This document shows, one piece after another, positions 1-6,802 of a DNA stretch of 19,792 bases. The number at the start of each line of letters is the position of its first letter. Within the stretch, counting starts at the first letter, position 1. Below the pieces are notes generated by a model that was not told where the DNA came from, made no database searches, and saw nothing but the letters and a program-made list of their open reading frames with translations. The stretch is from Pseudomonadota bacterium. Lineage in GTDB: Bacteria > Pseudomonadota > Alphaproteobacteria > Elsterales > Elsteraceae. The stretch spans positions 1-19,792 of the forward strand of contig JACQAI010000238.1 in assembly GCA_016195115.1 (NCBI GenBank). Reading direction: 5' to 3'. Position numbers and translations under genes: made by a program.

Positions 1-630
1 GAGGATCACCGCCGCGGTGGCCATGAAGGTCGCCAGCGCCGTGCGGTTGGCGGCGAAGTAGACCGCCAGCATGGCGGCGACCAGCGCGCCGGCCTGGCCG
101 GCCTCGATCGGCGTGCGCCGGCGGACCAGCTGGACCAGCATCCCGCCCAGCGCCAGCGCCGCCGCCAGCGCCGCCAGGATGGGCACCGGCGAGCCGCCGA
201 AGCGTGGGCCGAGCGAGATCAGCGGCAGGGTCGGCAGACCATTGCGCCCGGCGACCAGGGCCGTGATCAGGATCGCGGGCGCGGTGATCGCGCCCAGCCG
301 GATCAGGCCGCTCTTGTTGAGCAGGCCGCGCTCGCGCATGAGCGCCAGGCAGCCCAGGGTCGCGGGCAAATAGAGCGCGGCGGCGCGATAGCCGTCGCCG
401 CGCAGCGCGTCGGGCAGCACCAGCAGGCTATAGCCGAGCAGCATCGCGGCGCAGGTCAGCACCAGCTTGGTCTGGCGGAAACGCCACGCGATCGCCGCGG
501 CGAGCCCGGTCGCGAGATAGGGCGCCAACGGCACCAGCGCGGCGAAGATCGCGCCGCCGAAGTGGGACAGCAACGCGCCCGCGGCCAGCAGCAGGCCCGG
601 CAGCACGGCGAAGCTCAAAAGATCGAGCAT
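1..630 (-). CDS. Multi-pass membrane protein, N-terminal part (possible GGDEF-protein sensor domain)
   Basis: The gene starts at the ATG at 630 and stays open to position 1, so 210 residues are visible and the C-terminus lies outside. The translation begins MLDLLSFAVLPGLLLAAGAL and is a run of hydrophobic segments rich in Ala and Leu, probably six or more membrane helices, with short basic loops such as RERGLLNKSG near residues 105-114. The arrangement resembles from memory the membrane sensor halves of proteobacterial diguanylate cyclases, in which a GGDEF domain follows the last helix. No GGDEF motif is visible because the window ends first, so that assignment is inference. The Shine-Dalgarno site is weak, and in-frame GTG/TTG codons exist upstream. 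It lies 151 bases downstream of the cytochrome c gene on the same strand. A plain uncharacterised membrane protein is the main alternative. Confidence 0.6.
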   Translation of the reverse strand, partial: MLDLLSFAVLPGLLLAAGALLSHFGGAIFAALVPLAPYLATGLAAAIAWRFRQTKLVLTCAAMLLGYSLLVLPDALRGDGYRAAALYLPATLGCLALMRERGLLNKSGLIRLGAITAPAILITALVAGRNGLPTLPLISLGPRFGGSPVPILAALAAALALGGMLVQLVRRRTPIEAGQAGALVAAMLAVYFAANRTALATFMATAAVIL

Positions 631-781
631 GATGCGCGCCGATTCTAGCAAACCGGCGACGGCGACCAACTGGACGGTGGGAATCGGCGGATTGCCTAGC
701 GTTTCGCGCGTCGGGCCGACCGCGCCGCCGGCGAATCGGCCGGCCACGCCCGGCGGCGGATCGGCCGACGTCGCGCGCGTC

Positions 782-1267
782 TCACCGTTGGACCGGTCGA
801 AAGTCCTGGTCGGAGAACGGCGAGTTGTCAGGGACGCGGATGACGATCATGCCGCTATTGGCGCCCTGGTGGCACGTGTTGCAGGTTTCGGTCAGCCGCC
901 CGAAGGCGGTGCCGAACCGGCTCGCGTCGGCGGACTTGATCGCCTCGGCGAGAGCCGCCATCGGTTCCTTGGTCAACGACGTCATCATCTCGGCGATCGG
1001 CACCGAGCGCCAAGTCGGCCAGTTGCGCGCGACCCGATCGAAGGCCTCCTCCAGCTGATGGAGCTCATAGGCGGCATAGCTCCAGTTCCTCTCCCGCCCG
1101 GCGACCGCGAGCTTGATGTGGCGCGGCTGCACCGTCATGGTCATGAGATCGCCGAGACCGGGGCGATAGGCGGGCGGCGCCGCAGCGTTCTGCGCGGACC
1201 CGATGGCAGGCACCGCCAGGACGAGGACGGCGGCCAAGACGATCACGGACGAATAACATTTGCTCAC
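782..1267 (-). CDS. Periplasmic c-type cytochrome, class II-like (single haem near the C-terminus)
   Basis: This is a 161-residue exported cytochrome. A signal peptide covers about residues 1-25 (hydrophobic core VIVLAAVLVLAVPAIGSA, then QN). A single haem-attachment motif CNTCH sits at residues 129-133, close to the C-terminus, as in cytochrome c' and c-556 four-helix-bundle proteins rather than N-terminal-haem class I cytochromes. The body is helix-rich. The GTG at 1267 is chosen because AGGAGAG at 1273-1279 sits five bases before it; a longer reading from the GTG at 1294 would run through this ribosome site. It lies 72 bases downstream of the chromate transporter gene and may be co-transcribed. 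Electron transfer in the periplasm is expected from the family; the partner is unknown. A link to chromate or other oxyanion redox chemistry is only inference from position. Confidence 0.85.
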   Translation of the reverse strand: MSKCYSSVIVLAAVLVLAVPAIGSAQNAAAPPAYRPGLGDLMTMTVQPRHIKLAVAGRERNWSYAAYELHQLEEAFDRVARNWPTWRSVPIAEMMTSLTKEPMAALAEAIKSADASRFGTAFGRLTETCNTCHQGANSGMIVIRVPDNSPFSDQDFRPVQR

Positions 1268-1339
1268 GGCGTCTCTCCTCTTGCCTTTCGACACCCCGCG
1301 CTTCGGATCAACGTCTTTGAGCGCTGCGCCGCTCCACGG

Positions 1340-2557
1340 TCAGACGACGTGGTCGAGCGCGGCAGCGGCGAGCGCGCCCAGGACCACCACGAGCCAGGGC
1401 GGCACCTGCCAGAGCACCAGCAGCAGAAAAGCCACCAGGACGAGCGCGAAGTCAGCGGCGGTCTGGATGGCGCTGGTCCACACCGGCGTGTAGAGCGCGG
1501 CCAGGAGCAAGCCGACCACGGCGGCGTTGACGCCCTTGAGCGCGGCGCGCACGTCGGTCCGCCGTCGCACTGCATCCCAGTAGGGCAGCACGCCGAGCAG
1601 GAGCAGGAAGGATGGCAGGTAGATCGCGACCAGGCAGATCACGCCGCCCAGCCAGCCGTTCGGCGCCGGGCCCATGACCGCGCCGAGATAGGCCGCGAAG
1701 GTGAAGAGCGGTCCCGGCACCGCCTGGGCTGCGCCATAGCCCGCGAGAAACGCGTCGTTGCCGACCCAGCCCGGCGGCACGACCGCCTGCTGCAGCAGCG
1801 GCAGCACGACGTGCCCACCGCCGAACACCAACGCGCCGGATCGGTAGAAGCTGCTGAACAACGCGATCGCATGATCGGGGATCGTCGCCGCGATGATCGG
1901 CAAACCGATCAGCAGGACGAGAAACAGCGCGAGAGCGCCCACCGCGAGACGCCGCCCGATGGTCGCGGGCAATGGCCGGGCATCGCCATCGACGCTGCCC
2001 GGCAGGAAGCGCCAGCCGATGGCGCCGCCCACGACAATGGCGCCGATCTGGCCCATCGCGGACGGCACCGTCAGCGCCATCAGCGCGGCGCCGACCGCGA
2101 CGGTCGCACGGGCGCGATCCGGGCAGAGATTGCGCGCCATGCCCCAGACCGCCTGGGCAACCACGGCGACCGCGACGATCTTGAGACCGTGCAGCCACGC
2201 CGACTGCGTGACGTCGCCCAACGCGCCGACGCCGTAGGCGAAGACGATCAGGGCCACGGCCGACGGCCCGGAGAACGCCAGCCATGCCGCCAGCCCTCCG
2301 GCCAGCCCGGCGCGCAGCGTGCCGATCACGATGCCGACCTGACTGCTCGCCGGGCCGGGCAGAAACTGGCACAGCGCGACGATGTCGGTGTAGTCCACCT
2401 CGTCGAGCCATTTGCGCCGCTCCACGAACTCGGTGCGGAAATAGCCGAGATGGGCGACCGGTCCCCCGAAGCTGGTGAGGCCGAGGCGCAGGAAGACGAG
2501 CAGAACCTCCAATGCCGATGACGGGAGGCCGCGGGTGGCCATGCTGCGTTCGGTCAT
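1340..2557 (-). CDS. chrA: Chromate transporter, CHR family (two-domain ChrA type)
   Basis: This 405-residue inner-membrane protein shows the duplicated architecture of long-chain CHR proteins. The N-terminal half carries GGPVAHLGYF near residues 31-40 and QFLPGPASSQ at 64-73. The C-terminal half repeats the pattern with VFGGGHVVLP at 244-253 and AAQAVPGPLF at 276-285. About ten hydrophobic segments are visible. In characterised members such as plasmid-borne ChrA, the protein exports chromate and confers resistance; many chromosomal homologues have no tested substrate, so the activity here is by family only. It starts 13 bases after the stop of a padR gene, implying one transcript, and is followed by a cytochrome c gene. 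No chrB-type regulator is present, so PadR is the obvious candidate regulator. A second in-frame ATG (residue 6) is an alternative start. Confidence 0.93.
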   Translation of the reverse strand: MTERSMATRGLPSSALEVLLVFLRLGLTSFGGPVAHLGYFRTEFVERRKWLDEVDYTDIVALCQFLPGPASSQVGIVIGTLRAGLAGGLAAWLAFSGPSAVALIVFAYGVGALGDVTQSAWLHGLKIVAVAVVAQAVWGMARNLCPDRARATVAVGAALMALTVPSAMGQIGAIVVGGAIGWRFLPGSVDGDARPLPATIGRRLAVGALALFLVLLIGLPIIAATIPDHAIALFSSFYRSGALVFGGGHVVLPLLQQAVVPPGWVGNDAFLAGYGAAQAVPGPLFTFAAYLGAVMGPAPNGWLGGVICLVAIYLPSFLLLLGVLPYWDAVRRRTDVRAALKGVNAAVVGLLLAALYTPVWTSAIQTAADFALVLVAFLLLVLWQVPPWLVVVLGALAAAALDHVV

Positions 2558-2570
2558 CGGAGATCTCGGC

Positions 2571-2897
2571 TCAGCGTCGAGAGGGTCGCCCGGGCTCGTC
2601 CTCGAACAGCTCGCCGAACAGCTCGCGCACCTTCAACTTGGCGGCGGCAAGCGCGGCCCGCCCGGCCTTGGTCGCTCGATAGAAGCGCCGCTCGACGCTG
2701 CCCGCGCGCTTCTTGGTCGAGGCGAGATAGCCCTGCGCCTCGAGCCCGTGCAGGATGGGGTAGAGCGTCCCTGGGCTCAACCTGTAGCCATGCCGACCAA
2801 GCTCCTCGATCATGGCGAGCCCGTAGACCGGCTCCCTCGCCGCATGATGCAGCACGTGAAGCTTGATGAGGCCGGCATATAGATCGCGTCCGCCCAT
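2571..2897 (-). CDS. PadR-family transcriptional regulator (short form)
   Basis: This is a 108-residue winged-helix DNA-binding protein. The recognition region LSPGTLYPILHGLEAQGYL at residues 40-58 and the wing/strand RRFYRATKAGRAAL at 70-83 are classic PadR signatures. The short length, with only a brief C-terminal helix (about 84-100), matches the PadR-s1/PadR-like subfamily that dimerises through that helix. PadR proteins usually repress an adjacent transporter or enzyme gene and respond to small ligands. Here the gene lies directly upstream of chrA and diverges from a major facilitator gene, so it probably controls one or both. A candidate operator is the inverted repeat at 3021-3037 in the shared intergenic region. 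The ATG at 2897 matches the usual family start (LYAGLIKLHVL), although its Shine-Dalgarno site is poor. Confidence 0.9.
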   Translation of the reverse strand: MGGRDLYAGLIKLHVLHHAAREPVYGLAMIEELGRHGYRLSPGTLYPILHGLEAQGYLASTKKRAGSVERRFYRATKAGRAALAAAKLKVRELFGELFEDEPGRPSRR

Positions 2898-3020
2898 CCG
2901 TCAGGCCCTGCGTTCCGCTACCCCACGATCGAATCGCCGACGGCAGCATATTGAGGCTGCGGCTGGTCGGTCGAGCCATGCGGTCGCGCCTCTGTCTGAT
3001 GATCTCGTAAGCGTATTTCG

Positions 3021-3037
3021 ATATCGTATTCCGATAT
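3021..3037. promoter_or_regulatory. Inverted repeat ATATCG-n5-CGATAT, candidate PadR operator
   Basis: ATATCG (3021-3026) and CGATAT (3032-3037) form a perfect 6-bp inverted repeat with a five-base spacer. An additional CGATAT occurs at 3019-3024, so the site also contains a direct repeat. It stands out as AT-rich in a GC-rich intergenic region between padR (start 2897, minus) and the major facilitator gene (start 3180, plus). PadR proteins bind dyad sites in such positions. Assignment to this PadR is inference; no clear -35/-10 pair was identified with confidence. Confidence 0.45.
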
Positions 3038-3179
3038 AGCGGCATTGCGCGGTGAAGGCAATCGGCGTACCGGGAGCGCGTCGAGAGACCGGAACGACTA
3101 CGTTGTCAGGCATGCGTTGCCGGGTTTGAATGACCGGCGCGGCGCTTGAAGCTAGCCACCCCGCGGAGGCGATGCATCC

Positions 3180-4391
3180 ATGGCAACTGGAGCGGGGCGT
3201 CGATACTTTGCCGGTCTCTCGCGGAATACCTTTCTTTTGGCCTTGGCCAGCCTGTTCGGCGACATCTCCTCGGAGATGCTTTTTCCCATCCTGCCGATCT
3301 TCCTGACGCAGACCTTGAAGGCGACGGGAAGCGTGGTCGGCCTGGTGGAAGGCGTCGCCTTGGCGACCCAGACCATTGTTCAAGGCTTTTCCGGCGCGCT
3401 GTCGGACAAGCTGCGACGGCGCAAGCCGATTGCCCTGGCGGGCGCTCTGCTGAGCGCGATCGCCAAACCCGTGATGGGGGCCGCCGCGGCATGGCCAGGC
3501 GTGGCGGGCGGACGCTTGCTGGACCGGCTGGGCAGCGGCATCCGCTCAGCACCGCGCGACGCGCTGGTCGCGGCGTCAGCCGACGAAGCCGCCCGGGGCC
3601 GGGCCTTCGGACTCGAGGGACTCGGCGACAACGCGGGCGCGTGTCTCGGTCCGTTGCTCGCGATCCTGCTCCTCATCGTCCTGCAGCTCGACATCCGTCT
3701 GATCTTCTATCTCGCGGTGATCCCCGGTCTCCTCGCCGTCCTGATGCTGCTCCTCGTCGAGGAGCGGCCGATCGAGGCGACGGCGACGTCGACGATCGGC
3801 GTCGGCTTGCGGCAGCTTCCCACGGCGTATTGGAAATATCTGCTGGCGACGGCCCTATTCGGCATCGGCAATTCCAGCAATGCCTTCCTGATCCTGCAGA
3901 CGCAGGAGATCGGCGCCTCGCTGGTGACGACGATCCTGATCTATGCGGGCTATAACTTCGTCGCGGCGCTGATCTCCTACCCGGCAGGATTTCTGTCGGA
4001 TCACCTCGGCCGCAGAGCCATCCTGGTCGTGGCGCTCGGCATCTTCCTGGTCACGTATCTCGGTTTCGCGGTGGCGCGGAACGCCGCGCTCATCGCCGCG
4101 CTCTTCATCGCTTACGGGCTCTATCAGGGAATCTTCCGCTCGGTCGGGAAAGCGCTGGCGAGCGACTACATACCGGCGCCGCTCCGCGCCGGCGGGATCG
4201 GTTGGTACAGCGCGACCGTCGGGCTGACCGGCCTGGTGGCCAACCTGGTCGCCGGATGGCTGTGGGACGAGGTCGGACATGAGGCCGTGTTTCTGTTCGG
4301 CGCGGCGTCCGCCGCGGTCGGCGCGGTCGCCCTGCTGGCGCTGGTTCCTGCGACCCCGCGGCGCGCGGGTGCCGGCTCGGACGGGCCCTAG
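3180..4391 (+). CDS. Major facilitator superfamily transporter
   Basis: This 403-residue protein has about twelve hydrophobic segments. The N-terminal stretch LFGDISSEMLFPILPIFLTQ (residues 25-44) and the loop GALSDKLRRRKPI at 72-84, the family loop 2-3 signature (G-x-x-x-D-R/K-x-x-R-R), identify a major facilitator permease. A second motif RLLDRLGSGIRSAPRDAL at 112-129 is typical of the subgroup with the DISSEM start, whose substrates are mostly unknown. GGAGG at 3165-3169, ten bases before the ATG, supports the start. It diverges from padR-chrA, sharing a regulatory region with a dyad site, so it may belong to the same response. Its stop lies only three bases from the stop of the convergent phosphoesterase gene. 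Drug or metabolite efflux is a family-level guess. Confidence 0.88.
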   Translation: MATGAGRRYFAGLSRNTFLLALASLFGDISSEMLFPILPIFLTQTLKATGSVVGLVEGVALATQTIVQGFSGALSDKLRRRKPIALAGALLSAIAKPVMGAAAAWPGVAGGRLLDRLGSGIRSAPRDALVAASADEAARGRAFGLEGLGDNAGACLGPLLAILLLIVLQLDIRLIFYLAVIPGLLAVLMLLLVEERPIEATATSTIGVGLRQLPTAYWKYLLATALFGIGNSSNAFLILQTQEIGASLVTTILIYAGYNFVAALISYPAGFLSDHLGRRAILVVALGIFLVTYLGFAVARNAALIAALFIAYGLYQGIFRSVGKALASDYIPAPLRAGGIGWYSATVGLTGLVANLVAGWLWDEVGHEAVFLFGAASAAVGAVALLALVPATPRRAGAGSDGP

Positions 4392-4394
4392 CAG

Positions 4395-4916
4395 CTAGCG
4401 CGGCGTGCGCTTCGGTCGGCGCCGCGCCGCGGCGAGCAGGCGCGCCAGTGCGACCGGCGCGAAATCCCAGCCATCGACCCCGACGTCGATCTGACGGGTG
4501 AGCGGCAACAGGCGACCGTGGCTGTGGCCGTGCAGATTGAGCGCGCCCTTGGCCATGCCGTTCCACGAGCGGAACGGGAAGTGGCAGAGCACCAGCGCGA
4601 CGCCGTCGAGCTCGAGCTCGGCGTAGTCGGCGACCGTCGTCCAGCCGGGCAGCGCGCGCACCGCCGGCGGGTCGTTGTTGCCGGCGACCAGGTGCTTGCG
4701 GCCGGCCAGCGCCTCGAGCAGCGTCCCGGCGCGCTTAAGCGCCGGCCCGAGCGCGAAGTCGCCGAGATGCCAGACCTCGTCGCGCGCGCCGACGGTGGCG
4801 TTCCAGCGCGCGATCAGGGCGTCGTCCATGGCGGCGACCGAGGCGAACGGCCGGCCGAACAGGCCGAGCGCGCCGCCGTGGCCGAAATGGGTGTCGCTGG
4901 TGAAGAACACTGCCAT
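4395..4916 (-). CDS. Calcineurin-like metallophosphoesterase
   Basis: This 173-residue single-domain enzyme has the full set of metal-binding blocks: SDTHFGH at residues 7-13 (Asp8, His10), HLGDF at 50-54 (Asp53), GNND at 79-82, CHFP at 111-114 (His112) and HGHSHG at 129-134. The third block reads GNND where most relatives have GNHD/E, so the usual catalytic-site His is Asn here; this variant should be kept in mind when assigning activity. Small proteins of this group hydrolyse phosphomonoesters or phosphodiesters, but the natural substrate is usually unknown. The start is placed at the ATG at 4916 because the family begins directly with FFTSDTHFGH; a reading extended to 4964 adds a basic, non-conserved tail. 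It is convergent with the MFS gene and diverges from the cluster at 5128-6718. Confidence 0.88.
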   Translation of the reverse strand: MAVFFTSDTHFGHGGALGLFGRPFASVAAMDDALIARWNATVGARDEVWHLGDFALGPALKRAGTLLEALAGRKHLVAGNNDPPAVRALPGWTTVADYAELELDGVALVLCHFPFRSWNGMAKGALNLHGHSHGRLLPLTRQIDVGVDGWDFAPVALARLLAAARRRPKRTPR

Positions 4917-5015
4917 CGGCCGAGTCTCGCGGTGCCCCCGGGACGACGTCAATCGGCGGCGCACGGGCCCAACCCGCGCAAGGCACCCTGACCATCCGTC
5001 TCACCCGTTTGGGGT

Positions 5016-5029
5016 GTGAAGTACTTCAC
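5016..5029. promoter_or_regulatory. 14-bp perfect palindrome GTGAAGTACTTCAC
   Basis: The sequence GTGAAGTACTTCAC reads identically on both strands. It lies in the 211-base region between the phosphoesterase start (4916, minus) and the first plus-strand ORF (5128). A perfect 14-bp dyad without spacer looks like a site for a dimeric regulator. Which gene it controls and which protein binds it cannot be told from the sequence. Confidence 0.45.
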
Positions 5030-5064
5030 TGAGGACGGGCGGGGGGCCGCGATAGGGTCCGGGG

Positions 5065-5083
5065 TCGGCGGAATTTTCGCCGA
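5065..5083 (+). repeat. Short inverted repeat TCGGCG-n7-CGCCGA
   Basis: TCGGCG (5065-5070) and CGCCGA (5078-5083) can form a 6-bp stem with an AT-rich seven-base loop. It lies upstream of the 5128 ORF. No U-tract follows, so it is not a convincing terminator; it could be a regulatory dyad or leader hairpin. Confidence 0.25.
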
Positions 5084-5127
5084 ATTTGAGGCAACTGACC
5101 ACCGTACCGCTCGAGCCCGAGGTTCCC

Positions 5128-5310
5128 ATGCCCAGCCAGCGCGCGCCGTCCCGGCACCATGGATTGGCCGTTGGCGTGCCCGGCGTCCTCGAGGCCGACC
5201 TGCTGCGCGACGCCCGCATCGACGAGCTCGAGCTCCACCGGCACCGCGGCGCCGGCGATCCCATCATCGTCGAGCTCGACCGTGCCGGGGCAGCGCGTGT
5301 CCGCGGCTGA
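5128..5310 (+). CDS. Small hypothetical protein (60 residues)
   Basis: I do not recognise this protein. From the ATG at 5128 it reads MPSQRAPSRHHGLAVGVPGV and then a charged stretch VLEADLLRDARIDELELHRH, ending with DPIIVELDRAGAARVRG. Third codon positions are almost all G or C, as in the confirmed genes nearby, which argues for real coding although the antisense strand is also open. GAGG lies seven bases before the ATG. A TTG at 5086 is an alternative start giving 74 residues. The stop at 5308-5310 lies 46 bases before the ATG of the CHAT-like gene, and a GTG at 5297 could start that gene with a 14-base overlap, so translation may be coupled. It might be a small partner of the downstream protein; that is inference. 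Confidence 0.4.
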   Translation: MPSQRAPSRHHGLAVGVPGVLEADLLRDARIDELELHRHRGAGDPIIVELDRAGAARVRG

Positions 5311-5356
5311 CCTCATCAGCCCGACGCCGCCGGCGCGGTGCGCGCTGGCGGTCGCC

Positions 5357-6274
5357 ATGCCGCTCGATCAGCGCACGTTCCTGGCCGACCTCGACGCCGG
5401 CGTGGCGATGGATTTTTCCAGGAGCATGCTGGGCGGGCGCGAGCCGCAGCAGGCGTGGCAGGAGGACGGCGCGCCGCTCGCCGCGCTCTGCCACAAGCTG
5501 CTCGAGGCGGCGCGACACTACGGCGCCGCGGTCGTCCCGGCGGCGACGCTCGACGATCTCGGGCCGCTGTTTCACCGCTACGAAGTGGTGACCATCGTGG
5601 CGCATTGGCACGGCGGTGTGCTGGCCGGCGGCGATTTCAAGCAGAATCCGACGGCGTGGCTGCGCCGGATCAGGGCCGGCACCGATCCGCTGTGCGCCGA
5701 GCTCGCCCGGCGGCTCGAGCCGGCGCAGACGGACGACGCCCTGGCGGCTCGGCCCGACCAGCGTCCGGGCCGGCTCGCCGAGCTCGTCAACGCGACGGTC
5801 ATCCGCGCAGACCGGCCGTTGCCCGGCGTCTACGATGACACCGCGCTGCCGATCGTGATCGACGACCCGACGCTGCGGAGCCGCCAGCGCGCGCGGCTCG
5901 ATGCGGCGTTCCCGGAGTTTCTCCATCCCGGCAACCGTCTGGAGCTGCGCGACGGGCTGCACGCGGCGGCGGCGATCGCCGCCTGTGTGCCGCCCGGCTG
6001 GAGCGGCATCGTCGATCTCGCGATCTGCCAATCGGCGTTCCTGGCGCAGCACGTCAAGGCCGGGCGGACCGAGCGCCGCATCATCGACAATTTGCGCGAG
6101 GTGATTCCCAGCATGCGGCTCCGCATTCTCGAAGCGCTCTATGAGCGGCTTGCCGTCGACGGCAACTACGGACGCGAGCTGGTCGCCCTGTTCAAGGCGG
6201 TCAGCGACCTCGCGCGGACGCCGAAGAAGCCGTCCAGAACGCCGTACCGGTTCTGGCAAACCCTCACAGAGTGA
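5357..6274 (+). CDS. Hypothetical protein with a CHAT/caspase-like His...Cys pattern
   Basis: This is a 305-residue soluble protein with no signal peptide. Two blocks look like the catalytic core of CHAT (clan CD) proteases: YEVVTIVAHWHGG at residues 75-87, a hydrophobic strand ending in His (His83; CHAT usually has HG, here HW), and WSGIVDLAICQSA at 215-227, a strand ending in Cys (Cys224) followed by Q-S, as in the usual L-x-A-C-x-S. Between them is a conserved-looking LELRDGLHAAAAIAACVP. The C-terminus (about 240-305) is helical and basic. The start is the ATG at 5357; GTG codons at 5282 and 5297 would lengthen it. It is followed after six bases by a two-TM protein gene, so the two are surely co-expressed. 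The CHAT reading rests on motif pattern only; an unrelated alphaproteobacterial family is the alternative. Confidence 0.7.
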   Translation: MPLDQRTFLADLDAGVAMDFSRSMLGGREPQQAWQEDGAPLAALCHKLLEAARHYGAAVVPAATLDDLGPLFHRYEVVTIVAHWHGGVLAGGDFKQNPTAWLRRIRAGTDPLCAELARRLEPAQTDDALAARPDQRPGRLAELVNATVIRADRPLPGVYDDTALPIVIDDPTLRSRQRARLDAAFPEFLHPGNRLELRDGLHAAAAIAACVPPGWSGIVDLAICQSAFLAQHVKAGRTERRIIDNLREVIPSMRLRILEALYERLAVDGNYGRELVALFKAVSDLARTPKKPSRTPYRFWQTLTE

Positions 6275-6280
6275 AACGCC

Positions 6281-6718
6281 ATGAACAGGCTCGTCGAAAC
6301 GCTGCGTCCGTTCTACATGCCGTCCAAAGCCGCTGGGGACGACCCGCTGGACCGTGCCGCACTGCACGGCGCGCTGGAGCACCTCGCGGCACAGCTCCGC
6401 ATGATGCTGTGGATGCGCGCGGCGATGATCGGCGTCATCTTCATCATCGAGATCATTTTCGGCGTCCTCTACCACGACATGCCGACCGTGCTCGGCGCGA
6501 TCGCCGCCGCTGCGGGCCTGACGATCGCCGGCGCGATCAAGGCCATGGAGGGGGTCAGCCGCGAGATGGCCGAGACCGGGCTGTTGGTGAGCCTGGCCGC
6601 GGAGCTCGATGCGAAAACCCTGTCCCAGATCGTGCACGCGCTGATCGCCGAGCTTGCCCGCGGCGCGTCGGGCAAGATCGCTGCGTCCGTGGCGGGAGCC
6701 GCCGACAGCCCGACGTGA
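6281..6718 (+). CDS. Small two-transmembrane-helix protein
   Basis: This 145-residue protein has an amphipathic N-terminal segment (about 20-42), two membrane helices at about 43-63 (RMMLWMRAAMIGVIFIIEII begins at residue 40) and 67-87, then a helical cytoplasmic-looking tail (about 88-128) with a low-complexity Ala/Gly end. I cannot name a family with confidence. The layout, a 2TM hairpin with flanking helices, resembles membrane partners encoded beside CHAT or effector-associated-domain proteins in cyanobacteria, but this is recollection of architecture, not a match. It starts six bases after the stop of the CHAT-like gene, without a strong ribosome site of its own, so translational coupling is likely. 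If the pair forms a system, this would be the membrane-located target, anchor or effector. Confidence 0.75.
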   Translation: MNRLVETLRPFYMPSKAAGDDPLDRAALHGALEHLAAQLRMMLWMRAAMIGVIFIIEIIFGVLYHDMPTVLGAIAAAAGLTIAGAIKAMEGVSREMAETGLLVSLAAELDAKTLSQIVHALIAELARGASGKIAASVAGAADSPT

Positions 6719-6802
6719 CGGGCTTGCGCCGCGCCGCCCGATCGGCTTGTCTCCTGGCACGCGGCCGCCGAGGCGACCGCACGCGACGGAGGGAACCGCG
6801 TC

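Noticed and set aside
725..770. Repeated ATCGGCCG words downstream of the cytochrome gene
   Set aside because: Only two or three imperfect copies in very GC-rich DNA; not distinguishable from chance.
629..2521. Very long open frame on the plus strand (630 codons) over chrA and the cytochrome gene
   Set aside because: It is antisense to two clearly recognised genes, its translation is Arg/His/Asp/Gln-rich without domains, and such frames are a normal by-product of high-GC codon use.
2554..3045. Minus-strand frame of 163 codons overlapping padR and the regulatory dyad
   Set aside because: It is out of frame with padR, which has clear family motifs, and its start lies inside the putative operator region.
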